Notes: generated by a model not told the origin, from the letters alone. Positions 1-8,617 are shown, counted from the first letter of the stretch. The stretch: 33,629 nt of DNA from Planctomycetia bacterium (GCA_016200145.1 JACQFH010000550.1:1-33629), one strand, 5' to 3'. Translations and numbers: made by a program.

Positions 1-1
1 C

Positions 2-1570
2 GGGTCGGCGGCGTCCGCCCTGACGGAATACCAGTCGCGCCGCCGCACCACGTCGGAGACATTTGCCGATCAGTTGTTACTTGCCGACTGGTGCCGGATG
101 CAGAAGCTGGCCGACCAGGAACGGGCCCACCTGAATGCCGCCCTCGCCGTGGCCCCGCCGGATGAAATTGAACGAGTCCGCGTGCGCCTCGGATGGCGGC
201 GGATCGGCGGATTCTGGTTCTCGCGCGAAGATCTGCTCGAATGGCAGAAGCTCAACCAGGCGACTGACGCTTCGCTCAAGCGCTGGCAGGCGAAATGCGA
301 TCAGGTCGCCAGAAACGTCGATGGCTCGGCGCGGCAGCGAGACGCGGCCCTGGCGGCGCTCAAAGAAATTGACGAGGCGTCTGCGGTTCCGGCGCTGGAA
401 TTGACGCTGGCCGGCCGCTCTGAGGAATCCGCGCGCGCTGTCGTGCGCACGCTCGGCCGCATTGCCGGCCCCGAATCGTCCCTGGCGCTGGCCAGGCAGG
501 CGGTCTTCTCGCAATGGCCCGAAGTTCGCAATTCGGCCGCGGCAGCGCTCAAGTCGCGAACGCTCGAAGACTTCGTGCCTCCCTTGATCGGGCTATTGGC
601 GACGCCCGTCAGGACAGAACTGCAGGTGACCGCCCCGGCGCTGCGACGCACCGGCAATCGAGCGCAATTCGCGTTCGTCGTCAGCCTCGTGCTGTCTCGT
701 GAAACCGGCAATCAGTTTCAGGTCGCTGCGTTTCAAACAACCAACCTGCTGATCAACGAAGCGCTGAATCCCGGGCCAGGGACCCAGGCGGTGGGCGGTG
801 ACCCGGCCCAGATCCCCGGTTTCCTCCTGGGACGCGAAGACGCCTTGCGGACGACGGCCGATCAAACCGACGCGCAGCGGCGGACGATCGAGACAATCAA
901 CGCTCAGACCGCCGACCTCAACGACCGCATCGGCGCAGTCCTGGCTGCCGTTTCAGGAAATGAATCCCGGTCTGAACCAAAATTCTGGTGGGACTGGTGG
1001 AAAACGCATTCCGAAATTGAATCGGCAGGCCCCAAGCCGACGGCAATCGTCACCGAGGAATTCCTGGTGGGGAACCCGCAATCGGGTTATGCGCCCTACG
1101 AGTGCCTCGCCGCGGGAACACTCGTCCGCACCGACAGCGGGCTCCTGCCGATCGAAAAGATCTCGGTGGGCGACCTGGTTCTCTCCCAGGACGTCGACAC
1201 CGGGGAGATCGCGTACAAGCCCATCTTGCGGACGACGATCCGCCCGCCGAAAGAGCTCTGTTCCGTGCGCTTCGATCAGGAAACGGTCGTCCTCACCGGC
1301 GGTCACCATCTCTGGTCGTCGGGCGCCGGCTGGATCAAGGCCCGCGATCTCGAAACCCAGACGCTGATTCACACGGTGACGGGCAACGCGCCTGTCTGGA
1401 CTGTCAGGAAGGGCGAGACCGCGCAGACTTACAATCTTGTCGTCGCCGATTATCACACGTACTTCGTTGGCAAGACGGGAATTCTCTCGCATGACGTGCT
1501 GACTCCGCGCGGAACCAGCAGTCTCGTGCCGGGGCTCTCTCGCGCAAATGCCGTCGCGCGGAACAAGTAA
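2..1570 (+). CDS. HEAT-like / pretoxin-HINT domain protein (5' truncated)
   Basis: The reading frame is open from base 2 with no stop upstream, so the gene starts before the window. A TTG at 74 is only an internal codon. The middle (roughly 340-740) reads as alpha-helical HEAT-like repeats, for example the stretch around VPALELTLAGRSEESARAVV. The last ~135 residues form a HINT (Hedgehog/intein) domain. It has the first-block cysteine in ECLAAGTLVRTDSG, a histidine block TGGHHLWSSGAGW, a block ending YHTYFVGKTGILSHD, and then a ~24-residue tail. In polymorphic toxins such pretoxin-HINT domains autocleave to release a C-terminal toxin. Here only a short, basic tail follows, so there is no toxin domain. 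Planctomycetes carry many such HINT proteins of unknown role. Confidence is high for the domain and low for any function. Confidence 0.8.
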   Translation, partial: GSAASALTEYQSRRRTTSETFADQLLLADWCRMQKLADQERAHLNAALAVAPPDEIERVRVRLGWRRIGGFWFSREDLLEWQKLNQATDASLKRWQAKCDQVARNVDGSARQRDAALAALKEIDEASAVPALELTLAGRSEESARAVVRTLGRIAGPESSLALARQAVFSQWPEVRNSAAAALKSRTLEDFVPPLIGLLATPVRTELQVTAPALRRTGNRAQFAFVVSLVLSRETGNQFQVAAFQTTNLLINEALNPGPGTQAVGGDPAQIPGFLLGREDALRTTADQTDAQRRTIETINAQTADLNDRIGAVLAAVSGNESRSEPKFWWDWWKTHSEIESAGPKPTAIVTEEFLVGNPQSGYAPYECLAAGTLVRTDSGLLPIEKISVGDLVLSQDVDTGEIAYKPILRTTIRPPKELCSVRFDQETVVLTGGHHLWSSGAGWIKARDLETQTLIHTVTGNAPVWTVRKGETAQTYNLVVADYHTYFVGKTGILSHDVLTPRGTSSLVPGLSRANAVARNK

Positions 1571-1591
1571 CCGACGACACGACCAAGGCGA

Positions 1592-1635
1592 GCGGCGGCC
1601 GGGGCACCAACCTCTTTAGGTTGGTCCGCCGCCGG
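1592..1635. terminator. Hairpin between convergent genes, possible bidirectional terminator
   Basis: ACCAACC (1606-1612) and GGTTGGT (1619-1625) form a perfect 7-bp stem with a 6-nt loop. GCGGCGG (1592-1598) can extend it by pairing with CCGCCGC (1626-1632) across a bulge. It lies between the 3' ends of the HINT gene and the DUF167 gene. There is no T-run, so intrinsic termination is uncertain. Confidence 0.4.
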
Positions 1636-1668
1636 TGCTCCCGCACATGAACGCCGGAATCAATTCCT

Positions 1669-1968
1669 TCACGGCCGCAAGTGCTTTGCGACTTTCGCGC
1701 GCAGTTCCGCCGGCTCGATTCCAGCCACCAGAAACCGCTTGTGCTGCGCCGTTTCGCCCGAGAGCAGCGTGAACTGCGACGGCTTCAGATCGAGCAGCTC
1801 GGCCAGCAGCCTGACGAGGGCCTGATTGGCTTTCCCCTTTTCCGGCGCCTGGGTGACGGCGACTTTCAGCCGTCCCGCGTGAATCCCCGTGATGCCGTTC
1901 CGTCGCGCGCCGGGCTGCGCGTGGACGGGCAGAATCGTACCCCCTTTTCCCGGTTGCAGGTCGATCAT
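1669..1968 (-). CDS. DUF167 / YggU family protein
   Basis: A small single-domain protein of 99 residues, the usual YggU length. It shows the family pattern: VHAQPGARRNGITGIHAGRL, then VAVTQAPEKGKANQALV, then LLSGETAQHKRFLV near the end. The role of the family is unknown. I chose the ATG at 1968 because it leaves the usual ~11 residues before the core; an in-frame TTG at 1989 would add seven residues. The gene is convergent with the HINT gene and divergent from the DUF1501 gene. Confidence 0.85.
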   Translation of the reverse strand: MIDLQPGKGGTILPVHAQPGARRNGITGIHAGRLKVAVTQAPEKGKANQALVRLLAELLDLKPSQFTLLSGETAQHKRFLVAGIEPAELRAKVAKHLRP

Positions 1969-2053
1969 CTGGCGGCCATCGTGATCCAATCGAATCCCGT
2001 CCGGTGCTTGCGGAAACCGACGCGATCGGTATCGCAGCCGAAACGGCTCACGT

Positions 2054-2059
2054 TATACT
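2054..2059 (+). promoter_or_regulatory. Possible -10 box for the DUF1501 gene
   Basis: TATACT at 2054-2059, about 30 nt before the ATG at 2088, in the gap between the divergent DUF167 and DUF1501 genes. No convincing -35 is visible at normal spacing, so this is weak. Confidence 0.25.
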
Positions 2060-2087
2060 AACACGAAGTTCAGATCCGAGGACGACA

Positions 2088-3509
2088 ATGTTCACGATCC
2101 CAGGGAATCCCGTTCGCTCCTGTGAAGGCGTCAGCCGCCGCGAGTGGCTGCGCGTGGGGGGATTGGGAACCGTGGGCCTCAGCCTGCCGGTGCTGGCGGC
2201 GGGGCGGTCGCTTGCCGGGGAACACGGCGACAGGGCGCCCCGGCCCGCGAGCTTCGGGCGTGCCAAATCGTGCATCGTGCTGTTCCTGTTCGGGGCACCG
2301 GCGCACCAGGACCTGTGGGACCTCAAGCCCAAGGCGCCGCGCGAGGTGCGCGGCGAATTTCGCCCGATTCCCAGCAGCGTCCCTGACCTGTTCGTGGGAG
2401 AGCATCTTCCCGAGCTGGCGCAGCGCGCCCACCGATACGCGCTGATCCGGTCGGTCACGCACCCCGACAATACCCACACGGTGGCGATGCACTATATGCT
2501 CTCCGGGGTGCGCCACGCGCGACCGGCGACGAACCCGCGCAACGCGCCCGACGATTTCCCCTGCTTCGGCGCCATCGCGAACTACGTCGCCGCCAGCCGC
2601 CTGCGCGCGGCAGACCGCGCGCAGGCGCGGCCGCCGTCGAGCCTGCCGGCCGCGGTCAGCCTGAATGCCCCGGCGAACCAGGTCTCAGCGAACAACCATA
2701 TTTTTCCCGGTTTCTTCGCCGGATTTCTGGGGGCGGGATTCGATCCGCTGTTCGTCCCGCAGAATGCCGACGTGCCCGATTATCGTCCGCTGCCCAGCGT
2801 CGAAGACCGCGGCCGCCTGGTTGCAAGGCGGCAGTTGCTGGCGGCGATCGCCGGGGACGATCGGCTCGTTTCGCAGGCCGCCGCGGTCCGCAACCTCGAC
2901 GGCGAGTACGCGCGGGCCTTCGAAGTGCTCACCTCGCCGGGCGTGCGCAGGGCGTTTTCCCTCGAAGAAGAACCACCGGCGCTGCGTGCGGCGTACGGGG
3001 CGACCCCGTTCGGCCAGGGGTGCCTCTTGGCGCGGCGGCTGGTCGAAAGCGGCGTGTCGCTGGTAACCGTCAACTGGGAACGCGACGACGCCTACTGGGA
3101 CACGCACAAGAACAACTTTGCCGACTTGAAGAACAAATTGTGCCCCAACTTGGACAAGGGGCTCTCGGCACTGCTCGACGATCTGACGCGGCGGGGGCTG
3201 CTGGAGGAAACGCTGGTCGTCTGTCTCGGGGAATTCGGCCGGACGCCGCATATCAATAACGCGGCTGGCCGCGACCATTGGGCCCCCTGCAACAGCGTCG
3301 TGCTGGCCGGCGCGGGCATTCCCGGCGGCGCCGTGTACGGCTCGTCAGACCGGCTGGCAGCGTATCCCGCGTCGAACCCCGTCACTCCGCAGGACCTCTC
3401 GGCGACAATCTACCACCTGCTCGGAATCGACCCGCTGCAGGTGATCCGTGATCCACTCGGACGCGAATATCCGTTGTCGACTGGCGAACCCGTGTGGGAC
3501 CTGGTTTGA
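2088..3509 (+). CDS. DUF1501 domain protein, Tat-exported
   Basis: 473 residues. The N-terminus has a twin-arginine signal, SRREWLRVGGLGTVGLSLPV, placing the mature protein outside the cytoplasm. The body matches DUF1501, an alkaline-phosphatase/sulfatase-fold family very common in planctomycetes: SCIVLFLFGAPAHQDLWDLK near the start, SVTHPDNTHTVAMHYM, and the C-terminal FGRTPHINNAAGRDHW with GIPGGAVYGSSD and DLSATIYHLLGIDP. The frame is open from 2004, but that would put the start inside the divergent intergenic region; the ATG at 2088 places the Tat motif at the right distance. DUF1501 genes usually sit next to a DUF1549/DUF1553 cytochrome gene, and none is present here. Substrate unknown. 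Confidence 0.9.
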   Translation: MFTIPGNPVRSCEGVSRREWLRVGGLGTVGLSLPVLAAGRSLAGEHGDRAPRPASFGRAKSCIVLFLFGAPAHQDLWDLKPKAPREVRGEFRPIPSSVPDLFVGEHLPELAQRAHRYALIRSVTHPDNTHTVAMHYMLSGVRHARPATNPRNAPDDFPCFGAIANYVAASRLRAADRAQARPPSSLPAAVSLNAPANQVSANNHIFPGFFAGFLGAGFDPLFVPQNADVPDYRPLPSVEDRGRLVARRQLLAAIAGDDRLVSQAAAVRNLDGEYARAFEVLTSPGVRRAFSLEEEPPALRAAYGATPFGQGCLLARRLVESGVSLVTVNWERDDAYWDTHKNNFADLKNKLCPNLDKGLSALLDDLTRRGLLEETLVVCLGEFGRTPHINNAAGRDHWAPCNSVVLAGAGIPGGAVYGSSDRLAAYPASNPVTPQDLSATIYHLLGIDPLQVIRDPLGREYPLSTGEPVWDLV

Positions 3510-3573
3510 AAACGAGGATTGGCACCGGACGCGGCACAGACAGTGAGTGGCGAGACGACGAGACTAGGAGAGC

Positions 3574-3594
3574 TGCCGGCAGCCAGCTCCTCGT
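3574..3594 (+). repeat. Inverted repeat after the DUF1501 gene
   Basis: AGCTG and CAGCT flank CCGGCAGC, with AGG/CCT able to extend the stem. It precedes the stronger terminator at 3598. Confidence 0.3.
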
Positions 3595-3597
3595 GAC

Positions 3598-3623
3598 AAT
3601 CGGGCGGTCGTTGCCCGATTTTT
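3598..3623 (+). terminator. Rho-independent terminator of the DUF1501 gene
   Basis: AATCGGGC (3598-3605) pairs with GCCCGATT (3613-3620) around a 7-nt loop, followed directly by a T-run through 3623. It lies 90 bp after the DUF1501 stop and 64 bp before the sigma factor start, so it separates the two units. Confidence 0.75.
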
Positions 3624-3686
3624 ACATTTAAGGGCGCCCGGCGAGGCAGTACTTGGCAGACGTAGGTTTGAACAGCAGGTTGCGAG

Positions 3687-4694
3687 ATGCAGCAGAGTCT
3701 ATCCCCGAGCGTGGTCCCGAATTCCGAACCGAATGCGGTGCAGGAGTCGGTCCGTTCCGATGCTGAGCTGCTGACGCAGTTTTCGGCCGCACGGGACGAA
3801 GGTGCATTTTCGGAGCTGGTCCGCCGGCACGGTCCGCTGGTGCTGGGGGTCTGCCGGCGGATCCTGGGAGATGTCCACGCGGCGGACGACGTGTTTCAGG
3901 CCGTGTTCCTGGTGCTTGCCAGAAAAGCCGGTTCGATCAAAAAACCCGAACTGCTGGCCAACTGGCTGTACGGAGTCGCCTGCCGGATCGCGCGGAAGGC
4001 GCGGACCAGGACGATTCGGAACGTGAATCGGGAAAGGTGCGCCGTGAGCATGCCGATGACCGAAGAACGGCTGGAGCTGGAATGGGCCGAGCTGAAGCAG
4101 GCCCTCGACGAAGAAGTCAGCCGGCTCCCGGAAAAATACCGCGCACCCCTGGTCCTCTGCTATTTTCAGGGGCAGACGAACGCTCAGGCGGCGGCGCAGC
4201 TGGGGTGGCCCTTGGGTTCGATGTCCGAGCGTCTGGCCCAGGCCCGCGAGATGCTGCGCACCCGGCTCAATCGACGGGGAATGCGGCTGACGACCGCCCT
4301 CTTGGCGATCCTGCTGACGCAAAAGGCCGCCTCGGCAGCCGTCTCGACGACTCTGGTTGCGACGACAGTCAAAACGGCCGTCACTGGCTCGGTGAAATCC
4401 GCAACCACGGCGAGCGTCTCGCATTCAGTGCTCGAGCTGGCCCGCGAATCGGCCGGCTTACCGTTTGCGAGCGCGGGCAAAGTGCTGGTCCTGACGATCG
4501 TCATCATGGCGTCGGCCGTGTCGATCTGCCGGTCGCAGGGCATTTCGATTGATCTGTCGTCGATGATTCCCGGGTGGGCTGGCGGGCAGGCCAGCCATTC
4601 CGGCGGGGGGAGCGCGTGTTCGATCGGCGGGCCGCCCGGCAGTCCGCCGGTTGAAATGGCGGCGGACCGGCCGGCCGATTCTGCGGGCGAATGA
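3687..4694 (+). CDS. ECF-type RNA polymerase sigma factor with hydrophobic C-terminal extension
   Basis: 335 residues, against about 170-200 for a plain ECF sigma factor. Region 2 spans about 27-105 (LLTQFSAARDEGAFSELVRR, DDVFQAVFLVLARK). Region 4 spans about 130-195 (LPEKYRAPLVLCYFQGQTNA, GWPLGSMSERLAQAREMLRT), the helix-turn-helix that reads the -35 element. Residues 200-222 (TTALLAILLTQKAASAAV) are hydrophobic, and 264-281 (GKVLVLTIVIMASAVSIC) look like a membrane helix. A low-complexity Gly/Ser/Pro tail ends the protein. Planctomycete ECF factors with membrane tails are known, often ending in a large sensor domain; here the tail is short. Either the protein is a membrane-tethered sigma factor regulated in cis, or the tail is a remnant of a longer sensor. 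No anti-sigma gene is adjacent. Confidence 0.88.
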   Translation: MQQSLSPSVVPNSEPNAVQESVRSDAELLTQFSAARDEGAFSELVRRHGPLVLGVCRRILGDVHAADDVFQAVFLVLARKAGSIKKPELLANWLYGVACRIARKARTRTIRNVNRERCAVSMPMTEERLELEWAELKQALDEEVSRLPEKYRAPLVLCYFQGQTNAQAAAQLGWPLGSMSERLAQAREMLRTRLNRRGMRLTTALLAILLTQKAASAAVSTTLVATTVKTAVTGSVKSATTASVSHSVLELARESAGLPFASAGKVLVLTIVIMASAVSICRSQGISIDLSSMIPGWAGGQASHSGGGSACSIGGPPGSPPVEMAADRPADSAGE

Positions 4695-4786
4695 AAGGAT
4701 GCGAGACACAGAGGAATTTCAACAGGGCAACTCCCCAGGGAATGATCCTGAGGGGGGTGCGCCCAGCAAAGTCAGATTTTTTCTCC

Positions 4787-4843
4787 GGGGGCGGCCGGCC
4801 CGATCATACGCGTCATTGTTCACCGGCCGCTTCCCGGGTTTTT
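4787..4843 (+). terminator. Probable terminator after the ECF sigma gene
   Basis: GCGGCCGG (4791-4798) pairs perfectly with CCGGCCGC (4823-4830). G-rich bases 4787-4790 can extend the stem with TTCC. A T-run follows at 4839-4843. It lies about 100 bp after the sigma gene and before moxR. Confidence 0.5.
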
Positions 4844-4945
4844 ATTGACCGATCCTGCCGTTCCGAGCGACCTGAGTCGAGCTTGCCTCTTCGCGCCGCT
4901 GTGCGTGCCAGCGCCGCGTGATTGATTGCCGCTGCGGCCTCGCCT

Positions 4946-5953
4946 ATGCTGGTTCATTCAGCCTCTCAGGCATCACCCCGATCGGACCCGTTGGCGTCGC
5001 TGGAGCACCGCGTGGGAAGTCAGATTCATGCGCTGATCGAGTCTCTCGATCAGAACATCGCCACCGTGCTTCTGGGAAAGCCCGCGCCGATCCGCCTGGC
5101 GATCGTGGCCCTGCTGGCGGAAGGGCACGTGCTGATCGAAGACGCGCCCGGCGTCGGCAAGACGGTGCTGGCCAAAGCCCTCGCCAAATGTCTCGACTGC
5201 AAATTCCGCAGGCTGCAGTTTACCCCCGACCTGCTCCCCAGCGACATCCTGGGGTCGAGCGTCTTCCTTCCGAACCGTGGCGAGTTTGAGTTCCGGCCCG
5301 GACCGATCTTCACGAACGTGCTGCTGGCCGACGAGATCAATCGCACCACTCCCCGTACGCAAAGCGCGCTTCTGGAAGCGATGAACGAAGGGCAGGTCTC
5401 GGTCGACGGGCAGACGTATCACCTCGAAGCGCCGTTCTTCGTGATCGCCACGCAGAACCCGTTCGAGTTCGAAGGGACTTATCCCCTGCCCGAGAACCAG
5501 CTCGACCGCTTCATGCTCTGTATTGAAGTGGGCTACCCCGATCGCGACGCCGAACGGCAGGTCCTGATGACCCACCGCAACGGCTAACCGGTCGACAAAC
5601 TGCAGCCGGTGCTCAACGTCGACCAGCTCAAGGAGCTGCGCGCGGCCGTGCGCCAGGTCCGTGTCGACGAAGCGATCAACGAATATCTGCTCGAAATCGT
5701 CGCGCAGACCCGCCGCCACGCCGACCTGGCCCTGGGGGTCAGCACGCGCGGGGCCATTACGCTGTTCCGGGCCGTGCAGGGGATGGCCTTCATCGAAGGC
5801 CGCGACTACGCCGTTCCGGACGACGTGAAACGCCTCGTCGTCCCGGTGCTTGCGCACCGCACCGTCTGTCGCGGCCCCATGCGGTTCGCCCAGCGGGCCC
5901 GCACTCGCGGCATCCTGGAGCAAATCCTGCAGAAAGTCCCCGTCCCGCGCTGA
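4946..5953 (+). pseudogene. MoxR-family AAA+ ATPase interrupted by an in-frame TAA
   Basis: One continuous frame encodes a whole MoxR ATPase of about 335 codons, but codon 214 (5585-5587) is TAA. Before the stop are Walker [10 protein letters not shown] (65-73), Walker [10 protein letters not shown] (D129, E130) and the sensor-1 region [20 protein letters not shown]. After it, in the same frame, follow VDKLQPVLNVDQLKELRA and the lid helices with the sensor-2 region ALGVSTRGAITLFRAVQGMA. CAA to TAA is one base change, and Gln would suit the site. No other lesion is seen. MoxR proteins are chaperone-like ATPases, usually beside DUF58 or VWA genes, which are absent here. A GTG at 5609 could restart translation but has no clear ribosome binding site. 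The ATG at 4946 is preferred over a TTG at 4922. Sequencing error, recent inactivation and split expression all remain possible. Confidence 0.85.
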
Positions 5954-6045
5954 GCTGGATTGCTCGTGACTCGATTCCCGACTTTGTAGTAATATCCGGT
6001 TTCGTTTCGGATGAATCGGGATTCAAAATCAACGGAGTGACCGGC

Positions 6046-7998
6046 ATGTCGATCGCACGGCGCGTTGTGTTCTGGGCATTGGCGATTCTTGGGTTCGTCG
6101 TCGCCTGGCCCGGCGCCGCCCAGGCCCAGGTGACAGTCAAAGCCGCTCTCTCGCTGCGTCCGCAGCAGCCCGACGTCGATTACGACACGCCCGACGCCAA
6201 AACCCTCGACCAGTGCAAGGTCGCGCTCGTCAAAGAGGGCAAGGCGACCGGCTGGATCGTCACCGGCCCGGGCGGGCAGGCCTTGCGGAAGTTCATGGAC
6301 ATCGACGGCGTCAAAGACGACAAAGGGGAGACCACGGTCGATGAATTCAGCTACTACAAGAACGGACTCGAGGTTTACCGCGAGATTGATTCGAACGGCA
6401 ACGGCAAGAAAGACCAGTACCGCTGGTTCAACTTCGCCGGCACGCGCTGGGGGATCGCCACTAAGGAAGACGGCAAGATCGACATCTGGAAGCAGATTTC
6501 GGCCGAAGAGGTCAGCCGGATCGCCGTCAAGGCCTTGGCCACTCAGGACGCGTCGCTCCTCGCGCCCCTGCTGATCACGAAAGACGATCTCAAGCAATTG
6601 GGCATCCGCGGGTCGCTCGAAGAAAAGGTGCTGACCTCAGTCGCCGATCCGGCGGCCAAGCTGCGAAAGGCCGCCGCCAGTTCCAAAACAATCAACGCGA
6701 AAACGACCTGGCTGCGCTTCGACGCCACGCCGCCTGGCGTCGTGCCCGCCGAATCGATCAAGGCGGCCCACGACGTCGTGGTTTATGAAAACGTGATGGG
6801 GATCGTCGATTCGGGTAACCCGATGCAGCCCGGGCTGGTGATGGTGGGTGAACTGGTCAAGCTGGGGGACGCCTGGAAGATGACGTCACTGCCGGTCCCC
6901 ATCGAAGGGAACAGCATCCAGATCGAGCCCGGGCTGGTCATGAACGAGCCGCTCTTTAACTCGGGCAAAGACGCCGGCGCACCGTCGACGACGTTGCCCA
7001 AAGAGGTCGAAGAACTCGTCAAGAAGCTCCAGGATCTCATGGAAAAACGCCCCGCGCCCGATGCGGCGCCCGGCGTCTTCCAGAAATGGGAGAAATCGGT
7101 CGAAACCGTGCTCATCGACCTGATCAATGCCGTCAAGTCGGAAGACGACAAGCTGCAATGGACTCGGCAACTCCTCGACAACATGTCGATGGCCGTGCAG
7201 TCGGGGAAAGACTCCGCCGCCCTGGGCCGTTTGAAAAAACTGGAAACCGAGATCGGCCGATCGTTTCCCAAAGCATCGATCGTCGTGACTGCAAAGTATC
7301 GCGTGATGTATGCCGAATACCTGGCGGCGATGCAGGAAGCCGAGAAAGACAACGACAAAAAGCAGGAGACCCACGATCGCTGGCTCAGTGACCTGTCGGA
7401 ATTCCTTGAGGCCAATCCCAAGTTCGACGAAGCGCTCGACGCCACCGTGCAACTCGCTCAGGAATATGAATTCGCCGGCAAGATCGAAAAAGCAACGAAG
7501 TGGTACCAGCGCGTCGTAAAGGACTTTCCAGGCACGCCTCAGGCCGCGCGCGCCGCGGGGGCGCTGAAGCGCCTCGAGCTGGTTGGCAAGACGCTGGCGC
7601 TGTCCGGCCCCGGGTTCACCGGCGGAACAATTGATGTCAAGCAATACCGCGGCAAAGTTGTCTGCGTTGCGTTCTGGGACACTTTCAATCGGCAGTACAT
7701 CGATGAGCTCCCTGCGCTCAAGGCGCTTTACGACCAGCACCATGCCCAGGGATTCGAGATCATCGGCATCAATCTCGACATCGAGAAGGGGACGGTGGGG
7801 CCATTCCTGCAGAAGAACGGCGGCAAGTGGCCGCAGATTTACGCCCCAGGCGGACAGGACAGCCCGCTGGCCGTCGAATTCGGCATCTATGTATTGCCGA
7901 CGATGTTCGTCGTCGATCGCGAGGGCAAAGTCGTCAACCGCAGCGCCACCGTCGCCGACCTGAAATCAACGCTGCCAGAGGCGCTGGGGAAGAAATAG
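6046..7998 (+). CDS. Secreted thioredoxin-fold (TlpA/redoxin-like) protein lacking active-site cysteines
   Basis: 650 residues. The ATG at 6046 has GGAG 8 nt upstream (6034-6037), better than the in-frame GTG at 6037. A Sec signal peptide (about 1-28, ending GAAQAQ) exports it. Two Asp-rich loops, DIDGVKDDKGETTVDEF (85-101) and DSNGNGKKDQY (115-125), resemble EF-hand/dockerin-like calcium loops. The centre is helical, possibly TPR-like, around EEYEFAGKIEKATKWYQRVV-type segments (about 480-500). From about 512 to the end is a TlpA/AhpC-like thioredoxin fold (IDVKQYRGKVVCVAFWDTFN, GFEIIGINLDIEKG, YVLPTMFVVDREGKVV with the cis-Pro). Where active members have WCxPC after FW, this protein reads FWDTFNRQYIDELP, so no redox cysteine remains. 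It probably binds rather than oxidises or reduces. Expressed alone. Confidence 0.82.
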   Translation: MSIARRVVFWALAILGFVVAWPGAAQAQVTVKAALSLRPQQPDVDYDTPDAKTLDQCKVALVKEGKATGWIVTGPGGQALRKFMDIDGVKDDKGETTVDEFSYYKNGLEVYREIDSNGNGKKDQYRWFNFAGTRWGIATKEDGKIDIWKQISAEEVSRIAVKALATQDASLLAPLLITKDDLKQLGIRGSLEEKVLTSVADPAAKLRKAAASSKTINAKTTWLRFDATPPGVVPAESIKAAHDVVVYENVMGIVDSGNPMQPGLVMVGELVKLGDAWKMTSLPVPIEGNSIQIEPGLVMNEPLFNSGKDAGAPSTTLPKEVEELVKKLQDLMEKRPAPDAAPGVFQKWEKSVETVLIDLINAVKSEDDKLQWTRQLLDNMSMAVQSGKDSAALGRLKKLETEIGRSFPKASIVVTAKYRVMYAEYLAAMQEAEKDNDKKQETHDRWLSDLSEFLEANPKFDEALDATVQLAQEYEFAGKIEKATKWYQRVVKDFPGTPQAARAAGALKRLELVGKTLALSGPGFTGGTIDVKQYRGKVVCVAFWDTFNRQYIDELPALKALYDQHHAQGFEIIGINLDIEKGTVGPFLQKNGGKWPQIYAPGGQDSPLAVEFGIYVLPTMFVVDREGKVVNRSATVADLKSTLPEALGKK

Positions 7999-8585
7999 GA
8001 AACTTGTGTTCGAGAGTGAGCGCGGTCTTTCAATACATCTGCCGGTTGAAACCACCGGTCGTCGTCCAGAATCAGCGGTATTTTGGCCACGGATGAAACA
8101 CGGATACGAACGGCGCCACGATGCAGGAAGGCAGGTGAGCAGGAGTTTTTCTCGTCGCGTTCACGCTGTCTTCAGTCGTTTCCTGCCTTCCTGCCTTCCT
8201 CGCTTCAAATTCCTGGGCCGCGGTCCCTGAAGTGACTCGGTCCGGGGAGTCCAAAGTTGTACTTGCTTTTTTCGTGTTTTTCGCGTCTTTCGTGGTTCCT
8301 CATCGTTCCGGACCGCAACCGGTCGAAAGCTCACGATGGCAACTGACTATTAGTGTCGATTAGCGTTTATTAGTGTTTCAGTCGTTCGTTTTGTCGTGAC
8401 CTCAATCAGGAGCGACCGACTCGCAGCTTTTTCAAGGGATCGCGCAACGCATTCTGCAGCAATGATTTACGGCAGCCGCGCAATCACTTCCTGAAATTCC
8501 GCGGATTTTCTTCCGTATTTACCGAACCTTTCCGAAGAATCTGCCGTCTCAGGCGAAGAGACTATCAGTCTTTCCGAACGAAGCG
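7999..8585. other. Long intergenic stretch without a recognised gene
   Basis: I see no credible coding frame here. It holds repeat-like text: CCTGCCTTCCTGCCTTCC (near 8186) with a partial inverted match AGGAAGGCAGG upstream near 8126, a segment GTGTTTTTCGCGTCTTTCG (near 8274), and three ATTAG[T/C]GT copies at 10-bp spacing (8349, 8359, 8369). These look like decayed intergenic repeats. Confidence 0.5.
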
Positions 8586-8587
8586 TG

Positions 8588-8593
8588 TATACT
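8588..8593 (+). promoter_or_regulatory. Possible -10 box upstream of the small ORF
   Basis: TATACT preceded by TG, about 95 nt before the ATG at 8686. No good -35 is visible. Confidence 0.3.
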
Positions 8594-8617
8594 TGTATTG
8601 GCCTTCGTGTGGGGGCC

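Noticed and set aside
2004-2087. Upstream extension of the DUF1501 gene
   Set aside because: It lies in the divergent promoter region and would bury the Tat signal; the ATG at 2088 fits the export signal.
4695-4945. Small ORFs between the ECF and moxR genes
   Set aside because: They cross the terminator hairpin, overlap each other in different frames and show no family.
5609-5953. Independent small gene after the moxR stop
   Set aside because: It is the in-frame lid region of the same MoxR protein and has no ribosome binding site of its own.
8006-8230. 74-codon ORF after the redoxin-like gene
   Set aside because: Built from repeat-like intergenic sequence, no ribosome binding site and no family.
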